Below are positions 45,465 through 54,520 of a stretch of DNA of 64,000 bases, one piece after another. Below the pieces are notes generated by a model. That model saw only the letters and a list, made by a program, of their open reading frames with translations, was not told where the DNA came from and searched no databases. Position numbers and translations under genes: made by a program. Position 1 is the stretch's first letter, and each line of letters opens with the position of its first letter. Location of the stretch: the NCBI RefSeq assembly GCF_002910905.1, contig NZ_NEUE01000105.1, positions 1 to 64,000 of the forward strand. Direction: 5' to 3'. This DNA comes from Streptomyces sp. SM11. GTDB lineage: Bacteria; Actinomycetota; Actinomycetes; Streptomycetales; Streptomycetaceae.

Positions 45465-47162
45465 ATGAGCCGCACGAAATCCGCACTCCTCTCTGCTATG
45501 GCGTTGGTCGCCGGCGCCACGGGGACAGCGTTCGCCGTACCCGGCGGCGCCGGCGCATCCGGCGTCCCCTGCACGGTGGACTACCAGGTGCAGGACCACT
45601 GGAACAACGGCTTCATCGCATCGGTCACGATCACCAACAACACGGCCCCGAAGTCATCCTGGGCGGTGAAGTGGTCCTATGCTGGCAGCGAGAGGGTCGT
45701 CAACGGCTGGAACGCCAACGTCGTTCAGTCGGGGGCTGATGTCACAGCCACCAACGAGTCCTACAACGGCAACCTCGGCACCGGTGGCTCGGTAAGCTTC
45801 GGCTTCCAGGGGAGCTATAGCGGTAGCAACAACATCCCTAGCACCTTCAGCCTCGACGGCGTCACCTGCAACGTCGACTCCGGCGGCCCAACGGATCCGC
45901 CCACGGGCAGCCGGCTGGACAACCCCTACGACGGCGCCGAGGTCTACGTGAACCCCGAGTGGTCGGCGAAGGCCGCAGCCGAGCCGGGTGGTGAGCGCAT
46001 CGCCGACCAGCCCACCGGAGTCTGGCTGGACCGTATCGCCGCCATCGGAGGGGTGGACGGAGGCATGGGCCTGCGCGACCACCTCGACGCCGCCGTCAAG
46101 CAGAAGGGTGACGGAGAGCTCGTCATCCAACTCGTCGTCTACAACCTGCCCGGTCGGGACTGTGCCGCCCTGGCCTCCAACGGCGAACTCGGCCCGACCG
46201 AGATCGACCGGTACAAGACGGAGTACATCGACCCGATCGCCGGCATCCTCGCCGACCCCAAGTACGTCGGCCTGCGCATCGTGACCACGATCGAGATCGA
46301 CTCCCTTCCCAACCTGATCACCAACACGGGCAGTCGGCCCACCGCGACGCCCGAATGCGACACGATGAAGGCCAATGGCAACTACGTGAAGGGGGTTGGC
46401 TACGCCCTGAGCAAGCTCGGCGACATACCCAACGTCTACAACTACGTGGACGCGGCCCATCACGGCTGGATCGGCTGGGACGACAACTTCGGTGCCTCGG
46501 CAGACCTGTTCAAGCAGGCTGCGACCGCTGAGGGCGCCACCGTGGCCGACGTACACGGGTTTATCACGAACACCGCCAACTACAGTGCGCTGACGGAGGA
46601 CCACTTCTCCATCGACGAACAGGTGAGCGGCAAGCCCGTGCGTCAGTCGAAGTGGGTCGACTGGAACCGATACGTCGACGAGTTGTCGTTCACCCAGGCG
46701 TTCCGGCAGCAGCTCGTGTCTACGGGCTTCGACTCGAAGATCGGGATGCTGATCGATACTTCCCGCAACGGGTGGGGCGGCTCGGCCAGGCCCAGCGCTC
46801 CCGGCGCCAAGACGTCGGTGGATACCTACGTCGACGGTGGCCGCTACGACCGCCGCATCCACGTCGGAAACTGGTGCAATCAGAAGGGCGCCGGTCTCGG
46901 CGAGCGGCCCCAGGCATCCCCCGAACCCGGCATTGACGCCTACGTGTGGATGAAGCCCCCGGGTGAATCCGACGGGTCGAGCAAGGCCATCCCGAACAAC
47001 GAGGGCAAGGGCTTCGACCGGATGTGTGACCCGACGTACAACGGCAACCCCCGGAATGGGAACAGCATGTCGGGGGCGTTCCCTGACGCCCCGATCTCCG
47101 GTCACTGGTTCTCCGCCCAGTTCCAGGAGCTGATGCAAAACTCCTACCCGCCGCTGACATAG
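45465..47162 (+). CDS. GH6 cellobiohydrolase with N-terminal CBM2
   Basis: 565 residues. A signal peptide (LLSAMALVAGATGTAFA) is followed by a CBM2 (CTVDYQVQDHWNNGFIASVT; VVNGWNANVVQSGADVTATN). A short Gly/Pro linker leads to the GH6 domain from about residue 148: LVVYNLPGRDCAALASNGEL, YVDAAHHGWIGWDDNF, LIDTSRNGWGGSARP and DAYVWMKPPGESDGSS. The long loops and about 420-residue catalytic part match exo-acting cellobiohydrolases rather than short GH6 endoglucanases. It releases cellobiose from chain ends and acts with the GH5 and LPMO. It is controlled by the CebR-like box. Confidence 0.93.
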   Translation: MSRTKSALLSAMALVAGATGTAFAVPGGAGASGVPCTVDYQVQDHWNNGFIASVTITNNTAPKSSWAVKWSYAGSERVVNGWNANVVQSGADVTATNESYNGNLGTGGSVSFGFQGSYSGSNNIPSTFSLDGVTCNVDSGGPTDPPTGSRLDNPYDGAEVYVNPEWSAKAAAEPGGERIADQPTGVWLDRIAAIGGVDGGMGLRDHLDAAVKQKGDGELVIQLVVYNLPGRDCAALASNGELGPTEIDRYKTEYIDPIAGILADPKYVGLRIVTTIEIDSLPNLITNTGSRPTATPECDTMKANGNYVKGVGYALSKLGDIPNVYNYVDAAHHGWIGWDDNFGASADLFKQAATAEGATVADVHGFITNTANYSALTEDHFSIDEQVSGKPVRQSKWVDWNRYVDELSFTQAFRQQLVSTGFDSKIGMLIDTSRNGWGGSARPSAPGAKTSVDTYVDGGRYDRRIHVGNWCNQKGAGLGERPQASPEPGIDAYVWMKPPGESDGSSKAIPNNEGKGFDRMCDPTYNGNPRNGNSMSGAFPDAPISGHWFSAQFQELMQNSYPPLT

Positions 47163-47568
47163 TACTTCTGCCCGCCGGGGGCCAGCCGGCGCCGAGGCGA
47201 TCTTCCGGGACTTCGTGAGCGCCTCCACCGGTCGCGCACTTCGGTTCGTGGTGGGTCGAGCCACGGTGCCGGTGTCGCCGGAGCGATGTCGGCGCACCGG
47301 ACAGGTGATTGGCGCGGGAGTACGAAGTGCCGTCTCCGGTCGCTGCTCTGGATGGCTGCGACCGGAGACGGGGTCCGGGGTGGCGGCGGTGGTCCCCTCG
47401 GGGGCTCGATGGCCTTCTCCGGGGACCGGCACGCCGCCCGCGACCGCTCGACGCCGGACCATGGATGCTGGCAGCCGATGTCCGCACTCCCTCGCCGGGA
47501 AACCGCGGTGACAGCCGGCATACGAATCACCCGGACGCTGAGCTTGACTCTGAAGCTTCTATGGATCG
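47163..47568. other. Gap after GH6
   Basis: No gene recognised. GC-rich with short open frames only. Confidence 0.5.
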
Positions 47569-47791
47569 TCAAGCTGTGGGAGAAGGGTCGGTTGCGCCGC
47601 TGAACTCGCTGGTGAGGTGGTGGTAGACCTCGCGCGCGACGAACCGCTTGAGGCATCTGAAGATGTCCTTCGTCTTGAGTCCTTCCAGAGTGCGCCGTGC
47701 GACGTAGTCCCGGGTGCGCGGGTCGTGACGCATGCGGACCAGCACAATTGTGTGCAGCGCACGGTTGGCCTGGCGGTCTCCGCCACCGACT
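47569..47791 (-). mobile_element. IS110-family transposase relic (C-terminus)
   Basis: The minus strand reads GGGDRQANRALHTIVLVRMR, HDPRTRDYVARRTLEG, KDIFRCLKRFVAREVYHHL and ends at TGA 47569-47571. This is the C-terminus of IS110 transposases. A TGA immediately precedes it and the N-terminal about 330 residues are missing. Confidence 0.85.
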
Positions 47792-48083
47792 CAACCGGGG
47801 CGGTTCATTCACCTCCGCACGCCCCGTCGCTGACGCAGGAGCACGTGGCCGCCGTGATCCGAGGCGGCGGGCGGCGCGGGGCAGCCTCGCCGAGGGGTTG
47901 CGGGACTTTCCGCTACGGCAGGGGCAGGGGGGCGACGCTCCCCCGGCAGCCGGCGCGTCGAAGTCACGTGCGTCGGGTTCGGAGAACCGGCTGCCGCCGG
48001 TGCGCTGAGGCGGGATGTCGGGTCACTGCGGCAGACCGGTGGGCGGGCTCCCTGGGGCACGCGCTGGGGTGCTCCTCCGCTGC

Positions 48084-49730
48084 TCACCCCTGCCGCAGCG
48101 CGAACCACAGCTCCGCCCGTACGTCCATGTCGGCCAGGTCCGCGTCCAGCAACTCCCCGCACCGCCCGATGCGTTGGCGCACGGTGTTGCGGTGGACGCC
48201 GAGCGCCACCGCCGTACGGCCCCAGTTGCCGTGCAGGGAGAGCCAGCAGCGCAGGGTGTCGGCCAGCGGTGCGGTGAGCGGGGCGAGGAGGGCGCGGGCG
48301 TGGGCCGCAGCCTGTTCGGGCGGGACCAGGGCGGCGAGGCCGCCCACGGGGGTGTCCACCGCCAGCGGGGCGCGGGTCGCCTGCGCATGGGCCAGGGCGC
48401 GGGCGGCCAGGGCGTCGGCGGCGTCGAGCGCGGTGACGGGGGTGGGGGCGGACGCGCCGAGCGTCCAGCCGGGCTGCGGGGTGATCCTGTCGGCCTCCGG
48501 CAGCGGCCGTACCGGCTCGCTCTTCGGTGCCGTGCCCGGTTGTCGTCGTACCGGCTCTCCCCCGACCTCCGGCAGCGGCCGTTCCGCTTTCGCGCCCGGC
48601 TGTCGCCGTACCGCTTCGCCCGGCAGCAGCAGCCGTACCGCCTCGCCGCCCCCGCGACCCGCGTCCACCAGCGCCGTGCCCAGCGACGCGCCCAGGGACC
48701 CGGCCGACAGGGCGTCCGCCGGGGTGCCGTCCGTGCGGCGGGCGTGGATGACCGTCCAGGGGCCGGTGGCGCCGAGCAGCGGGGCCACCTCGGCCGGGTC
48801 GGCGCCCAGCAGCATGCGGACCAGGGCCGCCGAACGGCCCGCCGCGTCCGCGCCCTGGTGCGGGGCCGCCAGCAGCGACAGCAGGACCACCGCGATGCCC
48901 GCCACCGTGTGGTCGCCGGACTCCCGTCGCCGGGTCGCCAGCGTCAGGACCAGGCCCTCGGCGCCGCCCAGCGCGTAGGCGGCCAGGTGCGTGCCGCCGT
49001 GGGTGTCGGTGGCCGATGCGGGGGAGGCGGGGCGTTCGCGGGCCACCACACGCGCCAGGCGGGTCAGGGCCCCCGTCGTCTCCGGGGGGCGGCCCGCCGC
49101 GTCGGTCTCCTCGGCCGGATCGCGGCCCGCCGCGTGGACCTCCTCGCCCCGTGCCGTCAGCAGCACCGCCCGGCCGCCGAGCTGCGCCGCGAGCTGGTGC
49201 AGGACCGCCGGTACGGGGTCGGGGCGGGCCGCCGCCGTCGCAAGGGCCTGCTGGGCGCGGGTCACCCGGCGCAGCTCGCGGTGGCGCGCCTGAGCCATCA
49301 GCCGCCACACCGCCCGCGCGATCGCCGTGAACGGGGTCTTCGGCGGCACCTCCAGCAGCGGCAGGCCCCGCCGGTCGCACGCCTCGATCAGCACCCCGGG
49401 CACCGTCTCGTGCACCGGGCGCACCCCGAACCCCAGCGCCGCCGCCCCCGCCTCCACCAGTCGGCCGACGTAGTGGTCCGGGTCCGTCAGCAGCACTCCG
49501 GCGCTCAGCAGCAGCTCGCCGCCGAGGAGGTACGGATACGGGTCCGCCATCTCCGAGGTGTGCACCCAGAGCAGCTCGGCCTCGGCCGGGCCCGCGATCC
49601 GGCGCAGGCCCAGGTCCTTGCTCGCCAGCAGCTCCGCCAGCGGGATGGGCGGGGTCGGCGGGCCGGGTGCGGAGGAGGGGGAGGACGGTGTGCTGCCCTC
49701 GGAAGGCATCGGCATGGACGGTTCATCCAT
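48084..49730 (-). CDS. PucR-family transcriptional regulator
   Basis: 548 residues. The N-terminal PucR domain (about 30-150) has IPLAELLASKDLGLRRIAG and GELLLSAGVLLTD. A GGDEF-like middle region follows. The C-terminal HTH_30 is clear: SLHGNWGRTAVALGVHRNTV then RQRIGRCGELLDADL. Near residue 400 there is an imperfect internal duplication (EAVRRQPGAKAERPLPEV, then EPVRRQPGTAPKSEPVRPLP). Such regulators control nitrogen and amine catabolism. It is divergent from the symporter/ureohydrolase/ThDP genes and probably activates them. Confidence 0.9.
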   Translation of the reverse strand: MDEPSMPMPSEGSTPSSPSSAPGPPTPPIPLAELLASKDLGLRRIAGPAEAELLWVHTSEMADPYPYLLGGELLLSAGVLLTDPDHYVGRLVEAGAAALGFGVRPVHETVPGVLIEACDRRGLPLLEVPPKTPFTAIARAVWRLMAQARHRELRRVTRAQQALATAAARPDPVPAVLHQLAAQLGGRAVLLTARGEEVHAAGRDPAEETDAAGRPPETTGALTRLARVVARERPASPASATDTHGGTHLAAYALGGAEGLVLTLATRRRESGDHTVAGIAVVLLSLLAAPHQGADAAGRSAALVRMLLGADPAEVAPLLGATGPWTVIHARRTDGTPADALSAGSLGASLGTALVDAGRGGGEAVRLLLPGEAVRRQPGAKAERPLPEVGGEPVRRQPGTAPKSEPVRPLPEADRITPQPGWTLGASAPTPVTALDAADALAARALAHAQATRAPLAVDTPVGGLAALVPPEQAAAHARALLAPLTAPLADTLRCWLSLHGNWGRTAVALGVHRNTVRQRIGRCGELLDADLADMDVRAELWFALRQG

Positions 49731-49834
49731 TCGAGGTCGTGAGAGTGGAGGAAACGTACACTTCAGCGTCGGCTTTCGGCCACCTACCGTCTTCCTCGCA
49801 CCTACATCTGTTTGCGCGAGACGGAGGGAAGCCC

Positions 49835-51328
49835 ATGGCTGTCGACTACGCCGTGATCGTCGTCTACCTGGCCGGCATGCTGGCCATGGGCTGGTGGGGC
49901 ATGCGCCGCGCCAAGTCCAAGAGTGAGTTCCTGGTCGCCGGACGCCGTCTCGGGCCCGCCATGTACTCCGGCACCATCGCCGCCATCGTCCTCGGCGGCG
50001 CCTCCACCATCGGGGGCGTCGGCCTCGGCTACCAGTACGGGCTCTCCGGCGCGTGGATGGTCTTCACCATCGGCCTCGGGCTCCTCGTGCTCTCCGTCTT
50101 CTTCTCGGCGCGGATCGCCCGTCTGAAGGTCTACACCGTCTCCGAGATGCTCGACCTCCGCTACGGCGGACGGGCCGGGATCATCTCCGGCGTCGTCATG
50201 TGGGCCTACACGCTGATGCTCGCGGTCACCTCCACCATCGCGTACGCCACCATCTTCGACGTCCTCTTCGACGTGAACCGCACCGTCGCCATCGTCCTCG
50301 GCGGCGCCATCGTCGTCGCCTACTCGACGCTCGGCGGCATGTGGTCGATCACCCTGACCGACATGGTCCAGTTCGTCGTCAAGACCATCGGAATCCTGCT
50401 GATCCTGCTGCCCGTCGCCGTCGTCAAGGCGGGCGGCTTCAGCGAGATGAAGGCCCAGCTGCCGACCGAGTACTTCGACCCGCTCGGCATCGGCGGCGAG
50501 ACGGTCTTCACCTACGTCCTGATCTACACCTTCGGCATGCTCATCGGGCAGGACATCTGGCAGCGCGTCTTCACCGCGCGCAGCGACACGACGGCGCGCT
50601 GGGGCGGGACGGTCGCCGGTACGTACTGCCTCGTCTACGCCATCGCCGGGGCCGTCATCGGCACCGCCGCCAAGGTGATGTACCCGGACCTGGCCAGTGC
50701 CGACTCCGCCTTCGCGACGATCGTCACGGACGAACTGCCGGTGGGGGTGCGCGGGCTCGTGCTCGCCGCCGCGCTGGCCGCCGTGATGTCGACGTCCTCC
50801 GGGGCGCTGATCGCCTGCGCCACCGTCGCCAACAACGACATCTGGTCGCGGTTGCGGGGGGTCGTCGGGCGCGGCGCCGGTGACGAGCCGCATGACGAGG
50901 TCAAGGGGAACCGGGCGTTCATCCTGATCATGGGCATCGCCGTCATCCTGATCGCCATCGCACTGAACGATGTGGTGGAAGCGCTGACCGTGGCCTACAA
51001 CCTGCTGGTCGGCGGGCTGCTCGTGCCGATCATCGGCGGGCTGCTGTGGCGACGCGGCACGGCGGCCGGGGCGCTGTCGGCGGTGGCCGTGGGGGGTGTC
51101 GCGGTCATCGGGCTGATGTGGCACTACGGGATCCTCGCCAATCAGCCGATCTACTACGGGCTGCTGGCGTCGCTGGCCGTGTACGTCGTCGTCTCGCTGG
51201 CCACGCCGCCGACGGATGCGGCCGTGCTGGCCGCGTGGCGCGAACGGTTGACGGGGCGCGGCGAGCCCGCCCCGGAGGCCCCGGCCCACCCCGGCTCGCC
51301 GGATCACCTCAGCCCGTCCGGCGTTTGA
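49835..51328 (+). CDS. Sodium:solute symporter
   Basis: 497 residues from the ATG at 49835, after CGGAGGGAAG. Thirteen helices are expected. SSS hallmarks are EFLVAGRRLGPAMYSGTIAA, GGASTIGGVGLGYQYGLSG, YSTLGGMWSITLTDMVQF and AAVMSTSSGALIACATVANN. It imports a small organic solute with Na+. Its position between PucR and a ureohydrolase suggests agmatine, guanidinobutyrate or a related amine. A strong hairpin follows, so it is probably transcribed separately from the enzyme pair. Confidence 0.9.
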   Translation: MAVDYAVIVVYLAGMLAMGWWGMRRAKSKSEFLVAGRRLGPAMYSGTIAAIVLGGASTIGGVGLGYQYGLSGAWMVFTIGLGLLVLSVFFSARIARLKVYTVSEMLDLRYGGRAGIISGVVMWAYTLMLAVTSTIAYATIFDVLFDVNRTVAIVLGGAIVVAYSTLGGMWSITLTDMVQFVVKTIGILLILLPVAVVKAGGFSEMKAQLPTEYFDPLGIGGETVFTYVLIYTFGMLIGQDIWQRVFTARSDTTARWGGTVAGTYCLVYAIAGAVIGTAAKVMYPDLASADSAFATIVTDELPVGVRGLVLAAALAAVMSTSSGALIACATVANNDIWSRLRGVVGRGAGDEPHDEVKGNRAFILIMGIAVILIAIALNDVVEALTVAYNLLVGGLLVPIIGGLLWRRGTAAGALSAVAVGGVAVIGLMWHYGILANQPIYYGLLASLAVYVVVSLATPPTDAAVLAAWRERLTGRGEPAPEAPAHPGSPDHLSPSGV

Positions 51329-51390
51329 GGACGCAACCCCCGGGCTGGATCTGGCCGGCCTCAAGAGGTCCTCAATCGCCGGACGGGCTT
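51311..51390. terminator. Long-stem Streptomyces-type terminator after symporter
   Basis: AGCCCGTCCGGCGTTTGAGG (51311-51330) pairs with the complementary CCTCAATCGCCGGACGGGCT arm at 51371-51390 with one mismatch. This GCCCGTCCGGCGATTGAGG module recurs at gene ends across Streptomyces. Confidence 0.85.
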
Positions 51391-51478
51391 GACCCGGCCG
51401 CACGGGCTTGAACGTCGCCGGCCGGACTGAGAAGCCCGCACACTTGAACCGTACGTAATCGAACGAAAGGCACCCCCC

Positions 51479-52468
51479 ATGAGCAGCACCGATACGCCGC
51501 GCGGCCCCATCGACTCCTCCCGCGTCCCGCGGTACGCCGGGCCCGCGACGTTCGCCCGGCTGCCCCGGCTCGACGAGGTCGGCCGTACCGACGTCGCCGT
51601 CGTCGGCGTGCCCTTCGACACCGGGGTCTCCTACCGGCCCGGCGCCCGCTTCGGCGGCAACGCCATCCGTGAGGCGTCCCGGCTGCTGCGCCCGTACAAC
51701 CCGGCCCAGGACGCATCCCCGTTCGCCCTCGCGCAGGTCGCCGACGCCGGGGACATCGCGGCGAACCCGTTCAACATCAACGAGGCCGTCGAGACCATCG
51801 AGGGCGCGGCCGACGACCTGCTGGGCACCGGCGCACGCCTGATGACCCTCGGCGGCGACCACACCATCGCCCTGCCGCTCCTGCGCTCCGTCGCCAAGAA
51901 GCACGGGCCCGTCGCCCTGCTCCACTTCGACGCGCACCTGGACACCTGGGACACCTACTTCGGCGCCGAGTACACCCACGGCACCCCGTTCCGCCGGGCC
52001 GTCGAGGAGGGCATCCTCGACACCTCCGCCCTCTCCCACGTCGGCACCCGCGGCCCGCTCTACGGCAAGCAGGACCTGACCGACGACGAGAAGATGGGCT
52101 TCGGCATCGTCACCTCCGCCGACGTCATGCGGCGCGGTGTCGACGAGATCGCCGACCAGCTCCGCCAGCGGATCGGCGACCGGCCGCTCTACATCTCCAT
52201 CGACATCGACGTACTGGACCCGGCGCACGCCCCCGGCACCGGCACCCCCGAGGCCGGCGGCCTCACCTCCCGCGAGCTGCTGGAGATCCTGCGCGGACTC
52301 TCCTCCTGCCACCTGGTCTCCGCCGACCTGGTCGAGGTCGCCCCCGCGTACGACCACGCCGAGATCACCTCCGTGGCCGCCTCCCACGCCGCGTACGAAC
52401 TGACGACGATCATGTCCCGGCAGATCGCGGCGCAGAAGGAAGCAAAGGAAGCCGAGGACGCCAAGTGA
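51479..52468 (+). CDS. speB: Ureohydrolase (agmatinase / guanidinobutyrase family)
   Basis: 329 residues. The binuclear Mn site is intact: [25 protein letters not shown] and [20 protein letters not shown]. It releases urea from a guanidino substrate. Agmatine is the default annotation. The overlapping ThDP enzyme gene makes 4-guanidinobutyrate at least as likely (arginine transaminase route). GAAAGG precedes the ATG. Its TGA overlaps the next GTG by 4 bp, so translation is coupled. Confidence 0.9.
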   Translation: MSSTDTPRGPIDSSRVPRYAGPATFARLPRLDEVGRTDVAVVGVPFDTGVSYRPGARFGGNAIREASRLLRPYNPAQDASPFALAQVADAGDIAANPFNINEAVETIEGAADDLLGTGARLMTLGGDHTIALPLLRSVAKKHGPVALLHFDAHLDTWDTYFGAEYTHGTPFRRAVEEGILDTSALSHVGTRGPLYGKQDLTDDEKMGFGIVTSADVMRRGVDEIADQLRQRIGDRPLYISIDIDVLDPAHAPGTGTPEAGGLTSRELLEILRGLSSCHLVSADLVEVAPAYDHAEITSVAASHAAYELTTIMSRQIAAQKEAKEAEDAK

Positions 52469-54147
52469 GCCACGACCACGACGACCGGCCGCGGCTCACC
52501 GCCGCCCAGGCCGCCGCCGCACTGAATCCGCCGCCCGGCCGCAACGGTGGCGACCTCGTCGTCGAGTCCCTCCAGGGGCTGGGCGCGACCACCGTCTTCG
52601 GGCTGCCCGGACAGCACGCACTGGGCATGTTCGACGCGCTGCGCCGCTCCTCCCTCTCGTACGTCGGACTCCGCGTCGAGAACAACGCGGGCTTCGCCGC
52701 CGACGCGTACGGCCGGATCACCGGAGAGGTGGCGCCCCTGCTGCTCTCCACCGGGCCCGGCGCGCTCACCTCGCTCGCCGCGCTCCAGGAGGCCGCCGCC
52801 GGCTCCGCGCCCGTCCTCGCGATCTCCAGCCAGATCCCCGCGGCGGGGCTCGGCGGCGGGCGGCACGGCTATCTCCACGAGCTGCGCGACCAGCAGGCCT
52901 CCGTCCGCGACATCGTGAAGTCCGTCCACACCGTGCGGTCCGCCTCGCAGATCCCGTCCGCGATCGCCGCCGCCTGGGAGTCCGCGCTGACCGCCCCACA
53001 CGGGCCGGTCTGGGTGGAGATCCCGCAGGACGTGCTGCTGGCGGAGACCACCCTGCCGGTCGTCAGCGCCATGGACGCCACCCCGCGCGAGCTCTACCCG
53101 CGCCCCGAGCTGACGGTCGCCGCCGCGCACCTGCTGTCGAACGCCGAACGCCCGGCGGTCATCGCCGGCGGCGGAGTCGTCCGTTCCGACGCCTCCGGCA
53201 AACTCCTCGCGCTGGCCGAGAAGATCGACGCCCCCGTCGTGACGACCTTCGGCGGCAAGGGTGCCTTCCCCTGGGAGCACCCGCTGTCGCTGCGCTCCTG
53301 GCTGGAGGACCGGCACACCACCGACTTCCTGGAGGACGCGGACGTCCTGCTCGTCGTCGGCTCGGGACTCGGCGAACTCTCTTCGAACTACCACACCTTC
53401 CGGCCGCGCGGCCGGGTGATCCAGATCGAGGCTGACGCCGGGAAGCTGGAGTCCAACCACCCCGCCCTCGGTATCCACTCCGACGCCCGCGAGGCGCTGG
53501 CCGACCTCCTGGAGGCCGTCGGGCCCCGCGAGGACGCCGGGGCGGCGGAGCGCGTAGTCACGGTGCTGGAGAAGGTACGGGTCCGGATCGACGCCCAGGA
53601 ACTCACCCTGGAGCAGCAGGTCCTCGACGCCGTCCGCGAGGCGCTCCCCGACGCCGCGCCCAGCTTCTGGGACATGACGATCCTGGCGTACTGGGCCTGG
53701 TCCGCGTTCGACGCCCGCCGCCCCAACACCATGCACTCCGCCCAGGGCGCGGGCGGCCTCGGTTACGGCTTCCCGGCGGCCATCGGCGCGGCCGCCGCCG
53801 ATCCGACGAAGCCCGTGCTCGCGGTCTCCGGCGACGGGGGCGCGATGTACTCCATCGCGGAACTGGCCACCGCCCGCCAGTACGACCTGCCGCTGACCTG
53901 GCTGATCGTCGACGACGGCGGCTACGGCATCCTCCGCGAGTACATGACGGGAGCCTTCGGCGAGGCCACCGCCACCGAGCTGTCCCGCCCGGACTTCGTC
54001 GCGCTCGCCGAGTCCTTCGGCGTTCCCGCGGTCCGTACGACACCGGAGTCCCTCGCCGGGGATCTGAGCAAGGCACTGGCTGCCCCCGGGCCGTCCGTCG
54101 TGGTGCTCCCGGCGCTGCTGCGGATGTTCGAGCCGACGCATCTGTAA
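52465..54147 (+). CDS. ThDP-dependent enzyme, acetolactate-synthase-like (possible 2-ketoarginine decarboxylase)
   Basis: 560 residues with a GTG start coupled to speB. The PYR domain has [20 protein letters not shown] and the ThDP-activating Glu in [15 protein letters not shown]. The PP domain has [20 protein letters not shown] then LIVDDGGYG, where Asp-Asp replaces the usual Asn-Asn. It is shorter than FAD-binding acetolactate synthases at the middle domain and is not beside an ilvN. By context it may decarboxylate 5-guanidino-2-oxopentanoate to guanidinobutanal, as AruI does in Pseudomonas. CEA synthase (clavulanate) is an alternative, but its partner genes are absent. Confidence 0.82.
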   Translation: MSHDHDDRPRLTAAQAAAALNPPPGRNGGDLVVESLQGLGATTVFGLPGQHALGMFDALRRSSLSYVGLRVENNAGFAADAYGRITGEVAPLLLSTGPGALTSLAALQEAAAGSAPVLAISSQIPAAGLGGGRHGYLHELRDQQASVRDIVKSVHTVRSASQIPSAIAAAWESALTAPHGPVWVEIPQDVLLAETTLPVVSAMDATPRELYPRPELTVAAAHLLSNAERPAVIAGGGVVRSDASGKLLALAEKIDAPVVTTFGGKGAFPWEHPLSLRSWLEDRHTTDFLEDADVLLVVGSGLGELSSNYHTFRPRGRVIQIEADAGKLESNHPALGIHSDAREALADLLEAVGPREDAGAAERVVTVLEKVRVRIDAQELTLEQQVLDAVREALPDAAPSFWDMTILAYWAWSAFDARRPNTMHSAQGAGGLGYGFPAAIGAAAADPTKPVLAVSGDGGAMYSIAELATARQYDLPLTWLIVDDGGYGILREYMTGAFGEATATELSRPDFVALAESFGVPAVRTTPESLAGDLSKALAAPGPSVVVLPALLRMFEPTHL

Positions 54148-54195
54148 GCGCCGTGCGTCCGTAGCGGCGGGGGCCGTAGCGGCGGGCCGGGCCGG

Positions 54196-54223
54196 GGGAC
54201 CCGGGCCCGCTCCGCCGGGTCCC
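54196..54223. terminator. Hairpin after ThDP gene
   Basis: GGGACCCGG / CCGGGTCCC with a 10-base loop, 49 bp after the stop. The rest of the 54148-54520 gap is GC-rich without a recognised gene. Confidence 0.65.
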
Positions 54224-54520
54224 GGATCTCCCCTGGCAGCTCCCGGCGGAGCGGCAGGAGGCCCGGCAGCTGCCGGAAGACCACCGCGGCGGCGGGCCCT
54301 GGCCCCGGTCGGTGGCGCGGACGACTGCCCACCCGGCCGGGCCCGAACCGGTCCCAGGACCCCGGTCCCGCACACCCCCGGCCATCGGCCCCGGTTGCCG
54401 CCCCCTTCGCCGCGGCGGGATGAAATCCGCCGCCCCGGGCGTTGGTGCCTTCCGGTAGACCAGGTGGAACAGCTGGATCAGCGGACAGGCCGGCGGACAG
54501 GCCGAAACGGGAGGCAACGC

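Noticed and set aside
51479..54147. Clavulanate-type ceaS/pah pair
   Set aside because: A ThDP enzyme next to a ureohydrolase resembles it, but there is no beta-lactam synthetase or clavaminate synthase gene, and the pair looks like core metabolism.
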